Part shown: one piece after another, positions 44,379 to 54,602 of the stretch
Numbering within the stretch: the first letter of the stretch is position 1
Layout of the letters: each line of letters opens with the position of its first letter
From: Prevotella sp. tf2-5
Lineage (GTDB): Bacteria; Bacteroidota; Bacteroidia; Bacteroidales; Bacteroidaceae
Assembly: GCF_900115435.1 (NCBI RefSeq)
Contig: NZ_FOWK01000006.1
Span: 62,001-126,000 of the forward strand
Reading direction: 5' to 3'
DNA: 64,000 bases
Notes under the pieces: generated by a model
Told to the model about the DNA's origin: nothing
The model's database searches: none
Seen by the model: only the letters and a program-made list of their open reading frames with translations
Position numbers and translations under genes: made by a program

Positions 44379-45319
44379 CAGAATAATTTATTCGGATAAA
44401 CACCCTCATCGACTAATTGCTGGATACGCTTCACCGTATCCTCACGATCAGCGGCGTAAGTCACACCAAACCATTTAGAAGTGGTATCCAGCACCTCACA
44501 GGTAGCGGTACCCTCTGTAATGAGCTTGTTGACCATCAATGGGATAAAGAACTCTGCCTTCAGGTTCTCTATATTCTTCGGGTCACTCAGGAACTCCTTG
44601 AAGTATGCCTCAGAATACTCGAAATAGTCAGGCGTAAAGCCCCACATATTCATAGATACAGGGGTATTGTCGTCTACGACCACCCACTTGCCATTCTCGT
44701 CCTTATAACGGATCGGTTCTGTGGCGGCACCGGCATTGGAGCCATCCTCCGCACAACGTACGATCTCCGTACGCTCTACGACATCCGTCAAGTGTCCCTT
44801 GTCATTCTTCGTACAGATACCACGAGCCACGGTACCATTCTCACTCAACGTGTTACCTACGCGGAAACCTACCATCGCATACTGGTTCTTGGCACCTTCA
44901 GGAAGCTCTGAGAGGTATTTGCCAATCACCATGAAGGCATCACGGTTGTAGAAGTCGTCACAGTTGATGACACAGAATGGTTCCTTGATCACATCCTTGC
45001 CCATCAATACAGCATGGTTGGTACCCCAAGGCTTCACACGTCCCTCAGGAACCTTGAAGCCTTCGGGCAGGGCGTCAATACCCTGGAAACACAGCTCACA
45101 GGGAACATGTCCCTTATATTTCGAGAGAATCTGGGTACGGAACTGCTCCTCAAAATCCTTACGGATAACCCATACTATCTTGCCGAATCCTGCCTGGATA
45201 GCATCATAGATACTATAGTCCATGATGGTCTCCCCATTGGGACCCAGACCGTCCAACTGCTTCAGACCGCCATAGCGGCTTCCCATACCAGCAGCTAATA
45301 GAAATAATGTCGGTTTCAT
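44378..45319 (-). CDS. Sugar nucleotidyltransferase (NTP_transferase family)
   Basis: A 313-residue Rossmann-like enzyme. The N-terminus LFLLAAGMGSRYGGLKQLDG is the NTP-binding G-x-G-x-R loop with K18; WGTNHAVLMGKD and INCDDFYNRDAF (metal-binding Asp) follow. It would join a sugar phosphate to an NTP; the sugar cannot be told from sequence. It sits between thrS (49-base gap) and the DHH gene (1-base overlap). Confidence 0.88.
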   Translation of the reverse strand: MKPTLFLLAAGMGSRYGGLKQLDGLGPNGETIMDYSIYDAIQAGFGKIVWVIRKDFEEQFRTQILSKYKGHVPCELCFQGIDALPEGFKVPEGRVKPWGTNHAVLMGKDVIKEPFCVINCDDFYNRDAFMVIGKYLSELPEGAKNQYAMVGFRVGNTLSENGTVARGICTKNDKGHLTDVVERTEIVRCAEDGSNAGAATEPIRYKDENGKWVVVDDNTPVSMNMWGFTPDYFEYSEAYFKEFLSDPKNIENLKAEFFIPLMVNKLITEGTATCEVLDTTSKWFGVTYAADREDTVKRIQQLVDEGVYPNKLF

Positions 45320-45368
45320 AAATCTCTAAATTATAAACTTTACACTTTAAACTATAACTTTATCCGAA

Positions 45369-47312
45369 TCAGAACTCCTTCGTCATCTCAGCGACTTCAG
45401 CATTGATATGGTCGATGAACTCCTGGATCGTCATCACCTTCTGCTCACCACCACCCTGCGGACGAACAGCAACAGTACCGTCAGCCTGTTCTTTCTCACC
45501 GACGATGACCATATATGGAATACGCTTCAACTCATTATCACGGATCTTACGACCGAGTTTCTCATTACGCAAATCGATAGTAGGACGAACACCACCGAGG
45601 TCGAACTTCTTAGCCACCTCTTTCGCATAGTCGTTATATTTCTCAGACAATGGCAGGATAGCCACCTGATCTGGTGTCAGCCACAAGGGGAAGTGTCCAC
45701 TGGTATGCTCGATGAGCACGGCACAGAAACGCTCCATACTTCCAAACGGAGCACGGTGAATCATCACTGGTGTCTTCTTCTGGTTGTCCTCGTCGGTATA
45801 CTCGAGTTGGAAACGCTTCGGCAGGTTGTAGTCTACCTGGATCGTACCCAGCTGCCAACGACGACCGATGGCATCCTTGATCATGAAGTCGAGCTTAGGA
45901 CCATAGAAAGCAGCCTCACCATATTCTACCTTGGCAGGCAAGCCCTTCTCCTCACAAGCCTCAACAATAGCTTTCTCGGCAAGAGCCCAGTCCTCATCAG
46001 TGCCTACATATTTATCATGGTCGTTAGGATCACGCAAGGAGATCTGTGCCTCGAAGTTAAATCCGAAGGCAGACAGTACGATACCGATGATATCCATCAC
46101 ATTCAGGAACTCCTGCTTCACCTGGTCTGGACGACAGAACAGGTGGGCATCATCCTGTGTAAAGGAGCGTACACGGGTCAGTCCGTGCAGCTCACCACTC
46201 TGCTCATAACGATATACCGTTCCGAACTCAGCGATGCGCAAGGGAAGGTCACGATAGGAACGGGGCTTCCAAGCGAAGATCTCACAATGGTGAGGACAGT
46301 TCATCGGCTTCAGCATATACTCCTCATCCTCCTCAGGGGTATGGATCGGCTGGAAAGAATCCTTACCATAATGGGCATAGTGACCACTGGTAATATAGAG
46401 GTTCTTAGAACCAATATGCGGAGTGATAACCTCTTGATAACCAAATCTTTTCTGAACTTTACGCAAGTGGTCTTGCAAGCGCAGGCGCAGCTCCGTTCCC
46501 TTTGGCAGCCAGATAGGCAGACCCTTACCTACTTTGTCGGAGAACATGAAGAGTTCCATCTCCTTACCAATCTTACGATGGTCGCGTTTCTTAGCCTCCT
46601 CCAACATCACGAGATACTCATCGAGCATCTTCTTCTTCGGGAACGAGATACCATACAGACGCTGCATCTGCTCACGGGTAGCGTCACCACGCCAGAAAGC
46701 ACCAGCGACACTCGTCAGTTTCACTGCCTTGATCTCGCCTGTATCCATCAAGTGCGGACCACGGCAGAGGTCGGTGAAGTTACCCTGTGTATAGGTTGTG
46801 ATACTGCCATCCTCCAGATCCTGGTCGATATGCTCGCACTTATAAGTCTGACCGTCAGCGGCAAACTCCTTCAGGGCGTCTGCCTTAGCCACCTCTTTGC
46901 GAACAACAGGCTCTTTCTTAGAGGCAAGTTCACGCATCTTATCCTCAATCTTCGGGAAATCGCTCTCCTTGATCATCTCGCCATTAGGCAACAGCACGTC
47001 ATAGAAGAAGCCGTTCTCCACGGCAGGTCCGAAACCAAACTGGATACCAGGATACAACTCCTGCAGTGCCTCAGCCAACAAGTGGGCTGATGTGTGCCAG
47101 AAGGTATGCTTACCCTGCTCGTCATCAAACTTGTAAAGTTCAATCGTCGCATCCTCATTGATAGGGCGATTGAGTTCCACGGTCTCCCCATTCACACCAC
47201 AGGCAATCACGCTGCGTGCCAGAGCTGGTGAGATACTCTCGGCAATCTGAAGTCCGGTAACGCCCTGCTCATACGAGCGAACAGACCCGTCCGGAAAAGT
47301 AATGTTGATCAT
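45369..47312 (-). CDS. thrS: Threonyl-tRNA synthetase
   Basis: A 647-residue class II synthetase. An N-terminal TGS domain (about 1-60) is followed by an editing domain with [11 protein letters not shown], a catalytic core with [13 protein letters not shown] (zinc Cys), [14 protein letters not shown] (motif 2) and [13 protein letters not shown] (motif 3), and an anticodon-binding domain from about 545. All parts are present at normal length. First gene of the five-gene minus-strand run that ends with glmM. Confidence 0.98.
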   Translation of the reverse strand: MINITFPDGSVRSYEQGVTGLQIAESISPALARSVIACGVNGETVELNRPINEDATIELYKFDDEQGKHTFWHTSAHLLAEALQELYPGIQFGFGPAVENGFFYDVLLPNGEMIKESDFPKIEDKMRELASKKEPVVRKEVAKADALKEFAADGQTYKCEHIDQDLEDGSITTYTQGNFTDLCRGPHLMDTGEIKAVKLTSVAGAFWRGDATREQMQRLYGISFPKKKMLDEYLVMLEEAKKRDHRKIGKEMELFMFSDKVGKGLPIWLPKGTELRLRLQDHLRKVQKRFGYQEVITPHIGSKNLYITSGHYAHYGKDSFQPIHTPEEDEEYMLKPMNCPHHCEIFAWKPRSYRDLPLRIAEFGTVYRYEQSGELHGLTRVRSFTQDDAHLFCRPDQVKQEFLNVMDIIGIVLSAFGFNFEAQISLRDPNDHDKYVGTDEDWALAEKAIVEACEEKGLPAKVEYGEAAFYGPKLDFMIKDAIGRRWQLGTIQVDYNLPKRFQLEYTDEDNQKKTPVMIHRAPFGSMERFCAVLIEHTSGHFPLWLTPDQVAILPLSEKYNDYAKEVAKKFDLGGVRPTIDLRNEKLGRKIRDNELKRIPYMVIVGEKEQADGTVAVRPQGGGEQKVMTIQEFIDHINAEVAEMTKEF

Positions 47313-47345
47313 ATCTACAATATATGTTTAAGTTTAAATCGCCTG

Positions 47346-47377
47346 CGAAAGTACTAATAAACAACCAAAACACCAAA
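47346..47377 (-). promoter_or_regulatory. Promoter of thrS operon
   Basis: Minus strand: TTTG (47374-47377), 20-base spacer, TACTTTCG (47346-47353), one mismatch from consensus; 33 bases above the start. Confidence 0.72.
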
Positions 47378-47446
47378 TAAAAACACATTTTTTATACTAT
47401 AACTTAAAATAAATAAAGTTTTCTATGGTTTTTTGATTTTTTTGGT

Positions 47447-47454
47447 TACCTTTG
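47447..47454 (+). promoter_or_regulatory. -7 box of the RND efflux operon promoter
   Basis: TACCTTTG matches the -7 consensus, 90 bases above the first efflux gene. There is no TTTG at the usual distance (TATGG instead near 47424), so the promoter may be weaker or activator-dependent. Confidence 0.5.
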
Positions 47455-47544
47455 CATTTCAATGACTTAAATGACAAGAGCAAATAGTTCCTTTGTCATC
47501 CCCCTAAAACAAATAATATAAAACAATCATAATAATTAATTAAA

Positions 47545-48678
47545 ATGAAAAGAAAAGATTCTGTAAAATGGTTTCTCACACTCACTATGATGGTCGGCGG
47601 TCTGACCTCATGTGGCGTTGACATGCCCCAAATGAAAGATTCGTCGTTCGAAACGATGACAGTGAAGAAGTCGGACATAGAACTGCCTTACAAGTTCAGT
47701 GCCAGGATGAAAGGTCAGAACGATGTAACGGTAACGCCACAAGTAAGTGGTCAGTTAATGAAGATCTGCGTGACGGAGGGTCAGCAGGTGAAGAAGGGTC
47801 AGACACTCTTCATCATCGACTCACGCAATGCCCAGTTGGAGCTGGAGGCAGCACAGGCTAACCTGCAGGCAGCTTTAGCACAGGAGAATTCTGCTAAACT
47901 GGAGTATGAGTCTAACAAGAACCTGTTCGACAAGAAGATAGTGAGCAGCTATATGCTGAATAACTCTGAGAACTCCTACAAGCAGGCACAGGCAGCAGTG
48001 GCTCAGGCTCGTGCCTCAGTAAACCGTGCGAAGGTAAACCTTGGCTTCTGCACCATCACGGCCTCCGTGTCTGGTATCATTGGTGAGATTCCCGTGCGAG
48101 TTGGTGATCAGGTATCACCTATGACGCAGTTGACCATGCTGAGTGGCAATACCACGATGTATGCTGAGTTCTCTGTGACGGAAGCCATTGTAGAGGCTAT
48201 GGTGAAGGAGGGTATGAAAGCAGCCGAGTTGGACAAGTATATCGCCCAACTGCCTGAGGCAACCTTTGTGATGAAGAATGGTACGGAGTATCCCCACAAA
48301 GGGCGCATTATCAGTCTTACTGGTGTTGTTAATGCAGAGACGGGCTCGCTGACCAGTAAGGTATCGTTCCCCAATCCTGATGGTCATCTGTACTCAGGTA
48401 TTCAGGGTACCATCGTCATGCCTTTCGCTGAGAAATCTGTTATCGTCATTCCACAGTATGCCGTGGTACGCCTGCAGGATAAGGCACAGGTCTATAAGGT
48501 GAATGCTGACAGTACGGCAACAGCTGTGGAGGTAACCACAGAGGATACTGGTAACGGTAAGGAATTCATCGTGACCAGCGGTCTGAATGTGGGTGACCGC
48601 ATCGTTACCGTGGGTGCCAACAACGTGACGGAGGGTCAGAAAGTGCTGTTTCCCGAGGGAGCGAAGAGTGAAAAGTAA
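47545..48678 (+). CDS. RND efflux periplasmic adaptor lipoprotein (AcrA/MexA-like)
   Basis: A 377-residue membrane fusion protein linking the inner-membrane pump to the outer-membrane channel. Lipobox LTSC (Cys about 23). The barrel-sandwich halves show VTPQVSGQLMKICVTEGQQVKKGQTLF and GFCTITASVSGIIGEIPVRVGD; between them is a helical hairpin (about 95-150). It is the first gene of a complete RND tripartite operon. No regulator gene is adjacent. Substrates (drugs, bile acids) cannot be told. Confidence 0.94.
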   Translation: MKRKDSVKWFLTLTMMVGGLTSCGVDMPQMKDSSFETMTVKKSDIELPYKFSARMKGQNDVTVTPQVSGQLMKICVTEGQQVKKGQTLFIIDSRNAQLELEAAQANLQAALAQENSAKLEYESNKNLFDKKIVSSYMLNNSENSYKQAQAAVAQARASVNRAKVNLGFCTITASVSGIIGEIPVRVGDQVSPMTQLTMLSGNTTMYAEFSVTEAIVEAMVKEGMKAAELDKYIAQLPEATFVMKNGTEYPHKGRIISLTGVVNAETGSLTSKVSFPNPDGHLYSGIQGTIVMPFAEKSVIVIPQYAVVRLQDKAQVYKVNADSTATAVEVTTEDTGNGKEFIVTSGLNVGDRIVTVGANNVTEGQKVLFPEGAKSEK

Positions 48679-48711
48679 TATCGTGATCACGTAATATCGA
48701 TATTCTGAATT

Positions 48712-51700
48712 ATGAAGAATAATATTTTTATTAACAGATATGTGATGGCTTGTGCCATCTCAATCGTGATAGCGCTGGTGGGCTACATCTCGATGAGCAC
48801 ACTTCCAGTAGAGCAATATCCCGACATTGCACCGCCTACGGTCAATGTCACAACCAGCTACACTGGTGCTGACGAGAACACAGTGATGAAGTCGGTCATC
48901 CAGCCACTTGAGGAGGCCATCAATGGCGTGAATGACATGACCTATATGACCTCAAAAGCCTCGTCGAATGGTGAGGTGGAAATCAACGTCTATTTCAAGC
49001 AGGGTGCCGACCCCGATATGGCGACGGTGAACGTGCAGAACCGCGTAACACGTGCACAGGCCTTGTTGCCTGCTGACGTGAACAAGGTCGGTGTGAAGGT
49101 GGAGAAGCGACAGAACAACATCCTGCGCATCTTCGCTGTGAGGAGTGCTGACGGCAAGTACGACGAGGACTTCGTGTCGAACTACATAGATATCAACATC
49201 AAGCCGAAACTGATGCGTGTCACCGGTGTGGGTAACGTACTGAGCTTAGGTAACACGTACGCCCTGCGTATCTGGCTGAAGCCCGACGTGATGGCACAGT
49301 ACGGACTGACCCCTAACGACATCTTCGCTGCCATCGGTGGACAGAGCTTTGTGGCTGGTGTGGGTTCTTTGGGTGAACAGTCTGAGAACTCCTACCAGTA
49401 CTCTATGCAATATAAGGGTACGCTGAAGAGCATCGAGGAGTTCAACAACATCGTGCTGCGTACCAGTGGTGGTGGCATACTTCACCTGAGCGACGTCGCT
49501 GAGGTGAAGATCGGTGCCATGAGCTACAACTTCACCTCGAACATCCAGGACAAGCCAGGTGCTCTCTGCATGGTGTTTGCGGCTCCAGGTGCTAATGCCA
49601 CTCAGGTGAACGCCAGCATCAACAAAACGTTTGAGGAGATGAAGGCAACGATGCCTGCCGGTCTGGAGTTCGTGACCATGATGACCAGTGACGACTTCCT
49701 CTTCGCTGCCATCCACAATGTGGTGGAGACGCTGGTTATCGCCATCATCCTTGTGGTGCTTGTAGTGTTCTTCTTCCTGCAGAACCTCAAAGCTACCATT
49801 ATTCCTTCCATTTCTATTATCGTGTCGCTGTTGGGTACCTTTGCCGTCGTGTCAATATGCGGTTTCTCACTCAACATCCTGACGCTGTTCGCACTGGTGC
49901 TTGCCATCGGTACGGTGGTGGACGATGCCATCGTAGTAGTGGAGGCGGTCATGGCAAAGATGGAGGGCGGCATCAGCGATGCACGCGAAGCCACCCGTCA
50001 GGCTATGAACGAGGTGTCGGTAGCCGTAGTATCGTGTACCTTGGTATTCATGGCTGTGTTCATCCCCGTGACCTTCATGCCGGGTACCTCAGGTACGTTC
50101 TTCACGCAGTTTGGTATCACGATTGCCTCGTCCGTAGGTCTGTCATGTATCTCTGCCCTCACACTCTGTCCTGCCCTCTGTGCTATCATGATGAGAATGA
50201 CGGAAGGCAAGAAGGAAGGTAAGGGTCTTACCTACTACACCAAGAAAGCATATGAAGTCAGCTACAATGCTATATATAATAAGTATAGTAAAAGTGTCCA
50301 GAAGTTCATCAAGCGCCCCATATTGGCTTGGAGCGTGCTGGCGCTGGCTGCCGTGCTGCTGGTGTTCTTCATGAAGAGCCTGCCTTCAGGTCTTGTGCCG
50401 CAGGAGGACCAGGGTGTGTTCTTGGTTGAGATACAAGCTCCGGAAGGCTCCACACTGAAACAGACCCGTGAGATGGCGAAGCAGGTGGAGGCTAAGGTGA
50501 AGAATATTCCCGAACTGGAGAGTTTCGCTTTAGTCTGTGGTTATGGTATGATATCGGGTGCCGGTTCCAACTACGGTTCGATGGTGGTACGTCTGAAGAA
50601 CTGGGATGACCGTCCTGGCATGAACCACCTGATAACTCTCGTCAGGTATCGTTTCTACTTTGACTGCCAAGACATCAAGAACTTGCGGGTGATTCCGTTC
50701 GAGATGCCTCAGATTCCAGGCTATGGTACCAGTAACGACATCATGCTCATGGTAGAAGATCCCACCGACGGTAACCTGTCGGAATTCGCCAAGAAGACAG
50801 AGCAATTCCTTGCCAAACTGTCTGAACGCCCGGAGATAGCCACTGCCATGTCAACATACTCTGAGCGTTTCCCGAAGTATCGGGTTGATGTCGATGCCGC
50901 CCAGTGCGACCGTGCCGGTGTGACACCTGAAGCTGTACTCAATACCCTTGGCTCTTTCTGCGGTGGCGCCTATATCGGTAACTTCAACCAGTTTGGTAAG
51001 GTCTACCGTATCATGGCTGCCGCGTCACCCGAGTATCGTCTCGACCCGCAGTCGCTGCGAAATATCTTCATGCAGGTGAAAGGCGGCAAGATGACCCCCA
51101 TCTCCCAGTTCGTCTCGCTGAAGCAGATTGTCGGTCCGTCTAATATCGAGCACTTCAACCTGTTCCAGAGCATCACCTGTATCGTATCCCCCGGCAGTGG
51201 ATACACTGAGGGCGACGCTCATAAGGCCATTGCCGAGGTGTTCGAGAAGGAGATGCCCAAAACAGCCACGTACGAGTACAGCGGTATGTCGCGTGAGGTA
51301 GAGGAGACTGCCGGCTCTAATGCCACAGCACTCATCTATATGATCTGTGCCATCTTGATTTACCTCATCCTTGCCTCTCTGTATAACTCATGGTTCACAC
51401 CATTGGCAGTACTCTTCAGTGTGCCTTTCGGACTGATGGGTGCCTTCATATTTGCATACTTGGGCTACACACAAGGTATTCCTGGTATGGATAACAATAT
51501 CTACCTACAGACTGGTGTGATTATGCTGATTGGTCTGTTGGCAAAGACGGCTATCCTGATTACCGAGTTCGCCACTGAGCGTCGCAAACAGGGCTTGACC
51601 ATTCCTGAGGCAGCCTTCGAGGCATGTAAGGAGCGTCTGCGTCCTATCTTGATGACCGTGGCAACGATGATTATCGGTATGATACCACTTGTCATCGAAG

Positions 51701-51867
51701 GTGGTGCCGGTGCCAATGGTAACCGTGCCCTCGCCCTTGGCGTCATCGGCGGTATGAGCATCGGTACTGTTGCCCTGCTCTTCGTCGTGCCGGCCTTCTT
51801 CATCGTGTTCCAGAAACTGCATGAGCGTTTCCAAGGTCATGTCGTAACAAAAAAAGAGGAGGAGTAA
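48712..51867 (+). CDS. RND efflux pump inner-membrane transporter (AcrB/HAE1 family)
   Basis: A 1051-residue proton-driven transporter with the usual 12-helix, two-fold layout and large periplasmic loops. Hallmarks: EQYPDIAPPTVNVTTSYTGA near the N-terminus, the TM4 motif LALVLAIGTVVDDAIVVVE with the paired Asp of the proton relay, GTFFTQFGITIA, and PLVIEGGAGANGNRALALGV near the end. Length matches AcrB. It begins 33 bases after the adaptor and ends 3 bases before the outer-membrane factor. Confidence 0.97.
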   Translation: MKNNIFINRYVMACAISIVIALVGYISMSTLPVEQYPDIAPPTVNVTTSYTGADENTVMKSVIQPLEEAINGVNDMTYMTSKASSNGEVEINVYFKQGADPDMATVNVQNRVTRAQALLPADVNKVGVKVEKRQNNILRIFAVRSADGKYDEDFVSNYIDINIKPKLMRVTGVGNVLSLGNTYALRIWLKPDVMAQYGLTPNDIFAAIGGQSFVAGVGSLGEQSENSYQYSMQYKGTLKSIEEFNNIVLRTSGGGILHLSDVAEVKIGAMSYNFTSNIQDKPGALCMVFAAPGANATQVNASINKTFEEMKATMPAGLEFVTMMTSDDFLFAAIHNVVETLVIAIILVVLVVFFFLQNLKATIIPSISIIVSLLGTFAVVSICGFSLNILTLFALVLAIGTVVDDAIVVVEAVMAKMEGGISDAREATRQAMNEVSVAVVSCTLVFMAVFIPVTFMPGTSGTFFTQFGITIASSVGLSCISALTLCPALCAIMMRMTEGKKEGKGLTYYTKKAYEVSYNAIYNKYSKSVQKFIKRPILAWSVLALAAVLLVFFMKSLPSGLVPQEDQGVFLVEIQAPEGSTLKQTREMAKQVEAKVKNIPELESFALVCGYGMISGAGSNYGSMVVRLKNWDDRPGMNHLITLVRYRFYFDCQDIKNLRVIPFEMPQIPGYGTSNDIMLMVEDPTDGNLSEFAKKTEQFLAKLSERPEIATAMSTYSERFPKYRVDVDAAQCDRAGVTPEAVLNTLGSFCGGAYIGNFNQFGKVYRIMAAASPEYRLDPQSLRNIFMQVKGGKMTPISQFVSLKQIVGPSNIEHFNLFQSITCIVSPGSGYTEGDAHKAIAEVFEKEMPKTATYEYSGMSREVEETAGSNATALIYMICAILIYLILASLYNSWFTPLAVLFSVPFGLMGAFIFAYLGYTQGIPGMDNNIYLQTGVIMLIGLLAKTAILITEFATERRKQGLTIPEAAFEACKERLRPILMTVATMIIGMIPLVIEGGAGANGNRALALGVIGGMSIGTVALLFVVPAFFIVFQKLHERFQGHVVTKKEEE

Positions 51868-51870
51868 ATT

Positions 51871-53295
51871 ATGAAACAACTTAAGAATATGATCGCAGTC
51901 GCAGCCGTAGGCATGATGCTTACGGGCTGCGGCATATATAATAAGTATGAGCAGAAGGTGGAAACACCGGCTGATGCCTTTGGCGCCAGTCAGGACTTGA
52001 AGGTTGCCAATAGTGAGACGACCATCGCACAGACATCGTGGAGGGAGTTCTTTACTGACCCGATGCTGCAACAGCTCATCGAACAGGCACTCGCTAATAA
52101 TACTGATCTGAACTCCGCACGCCTTGCCGTGGAGAAGAGTGAGGCGTCTCTGAAAGCAGCCCGGCTGGCTTACCTGCCGGCACTCTATTTCTCTCCATCG
52201 GGTACTATTGCCAGTTTCGATGGGGGCAAGGCATCAAAGACCTACGACATTCCGTTGCAATTGTCAATGGATATTGATGTGTTCGGATCCATCACCAATA
52301 AGAAACGTGCGGCAAAAGCTGTGATGCTGCAGGCAAAAATGCGTGAGGAGGCGGTACGTGCCAACCTCGTGTCTACGACGGCACAACAGTATTTTCTGTT
52401 GCAGGTACTCGACAGACAATTAGAGATTCTTACGCAGACTGACGAACTATGGAACGCATCTCTTGAGACAGAGAAGTCGCTCTGGGAGAATGGTAAGGCT
52501 TATAGCACTGCCGTCAATCAGATGGAGGCTTCCTATCTGAGTGTGAAGACACAGATAGTGGACACACGACGCCACATCAGGGCTGTCGAGAATGCTATCT
52601 GTCAACTGCTGGCAATTACGCCGCAGCATATCAATCGTCAGAAATGGGGAAGTTCTCCCCTACACCATGCTGAGGCTCATGGTGATGAAGTTGAGCGTAT
52701 GTTCGACACGAAGTTCTTGAGAATTGGCGTACCTGCCACCATGCTTGAGATGCGTCCTGACATCCGCATGGCAAACCATGCCATGGAGGAGGCGTTCTAT
52801 AATACACAAGCTGCTCGTTCGGCTTTCTTCCCCAGCATCACCCTCAACGGCTCTGCAGGATGGACTAACTCTGCTGGCGGACTCATCGTCAACCCTGGCA
52901 AGATCTTGCTGAGTGCCGTAGCACAGTTGACACAGCCGATCTTCGCACGTGGCAGATTAATTGCCAATAAGAAGATTGCCGTACTGACGGAAGAGGACCT
53001 GCAGAAGAAGTATGTGCAGACCGTTATCAATGCTGGTAACCAGGTGAACGAGGCAATGGCTGACTGCATGGCTGCCCGCGAGAAACATCAGTACTATACT
53101 CGTCAGGTGGAAGTGCTGAACGAAGCTTATAAAGGTACTCACGAACTGATGGACAACGGCAAGGCGAACTACCTTGAAGTGCTGAAGGCTCAGGAGTCGC
53201 TGTTGGACGCACAACTCGCTCAGGCAATGAATATGTATGATGCTGCCGATGCCGTCATAGGACTTTATATCGCCTTAGGAGGAGGATCGAAATAA
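51871..53295 (+). CDS. Outer-membrane efflux channel lipoprotein (OprM/TolC family)
   Basis: A 474-residue outer-membrane factor. Lipobox LTGC (Cys about 20), then two repeats of long helices: WREFFTDPMLQQLIEQALAN...ARLAVEKSEASLKAARLAY and MRPDIRMANHAMEEAFYNTQ...YLEVLKAQESLLDAQLAQ. It completes the tripartite pump. It is followed by a very strong terminator at 53317-53360. Confidence 0.95.
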   Translation: MKQLKNMIAVAAVGMMLTGCGIYNKYEQKVETPADAFGASQDLKVANSETTIAQTSWREFFTDPMLQQLIEQALANNTDLNSARLAVEKSEASLKAARLAYLPALYFSPSGTIASFDGGKASKTYDIPLQLSMDIDVFGSITNKKRAAKAVMLQAKMREEAVRANLVSTTAQQYFLLQVLDRQLEILTQTDELWNASLETEKSLWENGKAYSTAVNQMEASYLSVKTQIVDTRRHIRAVENAICQLLAITPQHINRQKWGSSPLHHAEAHGDEVERMFDTKFLRIGVPATMLEMRPDIRMANHAMEEAFYNTQAARSAFFPSITLNGSAGWTNSAGGLIVNPGKILLSAVAQLTQPIFARGRLIANKKIAVLTEEDLQKKYVQTVINAGNQVNEAMADCMAAREKHQYYTRQVEVLNEAYKGTHELMDNGKANYLEVLKAQESLLDAQLAQAMNMYDAADAVIGLYIALGGGSK

Positions 53296-53316
53296 AGGAA
53301 GTACTGAAAAGGTAAC

Positions 53317-53360
53317 AAGTAAGAAAGTAAAGGGTACTCCTTTACTTTCTTACTTTTTTA
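53317..53360 (+). terminator. Intrinsic terminator of the RND operon
   Basis: Perfect 17-bp stem AAGTAAGAAAGTAAAGG/CCTTTACTTTCTTACTT with a 5-base loop, then TTTTTTA. It starts 22 bases after the efflux channel stop. Confidence 0.93.
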
Positions 53361-53423
53361 TTGCGACACCTTTATATCCCCAAATATCATTCAGTGTATC
53401 GACAGCATACTTTGTATTCCTCT

Positions 53424-53555
53424 TCCAGTGCCTTCTACCTCCCACTCCAGTATCTCTTTCACCTTGTTCCAGTATCTGGAACACCCCTATAGGAGTTATT
53501 GGAATACACCTATAACTGATACTGGAGCAAGCCATCGCAGATACTGGGATCTCTC
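53424..53555. repeat. 22-bp-period degenerate array, six units
   Basis: Units begin at 53424, 53446, 53468, 53490, 53512 and 53534. Units 2 and 3 share TCCAGTATCT; units 5 and 6 carry the complementary core GATACTGG, so the array also folds on itself. The period is the same 22 bases as the array at 21417-21526. Confidence 0.65.
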
Positions 53556-53557
53556 GC

Positions 53558-54134
53558 ATTACAGATTACGGATTACAGTTTGCGATTTCAGATTTCAGTA
53601 AGCGTTTTGACAGTTTGACAGTTGACAGTTAATCATTTGACCGGATGTTTTCAAACAAATAACAAATAACAGTTAGCGAAAAAGAGGGAAACAATCTCAG
53701 TCTCAGAATCTCAGTAAGCGAACGAACGAACAGCGAACAGTTTACTAAAGTAGAAACATACCTAAAAGTCTATATATTATATTATTATATATATATTATA
53801 TATAATATATATATAATAAAATTAGTGGTCAACATTTTTTTTGGCAAATGGAATAACTGTTCAACTGTTCGTTCGTTCGCTTAAAAAAACTGAGATTCTG
53901 AGACTGCATTACCATACGGAAGAAGTTGACACCCTACCCTGGGAATCATTGACGCTTTTTCTAAGAACGTTGACGCTTACCCTGGAAAAGTTGACTCTCA
54001 CTAATTGTCAACTGTCAACTGTCAAATTCACTTACTGAAAACTGAAATCTGAAATCAATCATTGAAAACCGAATCAGAAAATCGGAACTGTTATTTGTTA
54101 ACTGTTATTCAAACTGTAATCTGTAATCTGAAAT
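53558..54134. repeat. 577-bp nested imperfect inverted repeat
   Basis: Six blocks on the left have reverse complements on the right. A: 53558-53581 with 54111-54134 (two mismatches in 24). B: 53584-53602 with 54031-54056. C: 53609-53633 with about 54003-54026. D: 53652-53678 with about 54086-54109. E: 53695-53714 with 53890-53906. F: 53715-53744 with 53855-53884. The centre (53771-53820) is almost pure alternating A/T. D is displaced on the right arm. Most blocks are themselves internal short tandem repeats, such as CAGTTTGACAGTTGACAG and CGAACGAACGAACAGCGAAC. There is no coding frame of note. Confidence 0.85.
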
Positions 54135-54204
54135 GCTTGCCGTACAGGTAAAAGGTTACTGGTAATGGGGTGTTAGTGCCTACCTTCGAGGGAGTTAGGT
54201 ACAC

Positions 54205-54292
54205 CCTTTCAACCGTTCGGCTATAGCCAAACGACTGAACGGCTCCAGCCAAACGACTGAACGCCTATAGCCGTTTTCAATCCGCTCAAAAA
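54205..54292. repeat. 22-bp-period array with CCAAACGACTGAACG units
   Basis: Units start at 54205, 54227, 54249 and 54271. The two central units share CCAAACGACTGAACG exactly; the outer units carry GGCTATAG or CCTATAGCC in partly inverted form. An 11-bp array (GATGGTAGCAG, GATTGTAGCAC, CATTGTAGCAG at 54314-54346) follows. Confidence 0.65.
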
Positions 54293-54546
54293 ACAGTCGC
54301 TGTCTAGGTGTAGGATGGTAGCAGGATTGTAGCACCATTGTAGCAGGATAAATCCCAATCGTGCTACAGGCTCTGCCCTTTATTTATCGGCATTTCACCC
54401 ACATTGTAGCAGGGATAGCAGGATTATTTTGTTTAAAACATACAGCCAAACATAACAAAAACAAAAGTTTATTAGTGAAACAGGTACTGTCCTCGTACTC
54501 TACTGGGAGGGATAGGTATAAAGTCTCTTATTTTCCTGCCGAAAAA

Positions 54547-54578
54547 TTTGGAAGTTTCGGGGAAATTTTCTATTTTTG
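54547..54578 (+). promoter_or_regulatory. Promoter of the 24-codon micro-gene
   Basis: TTTG (54547-54550), 20-base spacer, TATTTTTG (54571-54578): a perfect Bacteroidota promoter, 24 bases above a small ATG-initiated frame. Confidence 0.78.
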
Positions 54579-54602
54579 TGACATAAATAAATAATCAAAT
54601 AT

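Noticed and set aside
45408..47090. 560-codon open frame antisense to thrS
   Set aside because: It lies wholly opposite a clear threonyl-tRNA synthetase and its translation shows no domain or signal; long antisense frames are common opposite conserved genes.
53350..53559. 69-codon frame on the minus strand after the RND operon
   Set aside because: It coincides with the 22-base repeat array, starts in the terminator region and has repeat-derived composition.
54361..54594. 77-codon frame on the plus strand before the micro-gene
   Set aside because: It ends across the micro-gene promoter, has no start context or domain, and its start lies in low-complexity repeats.
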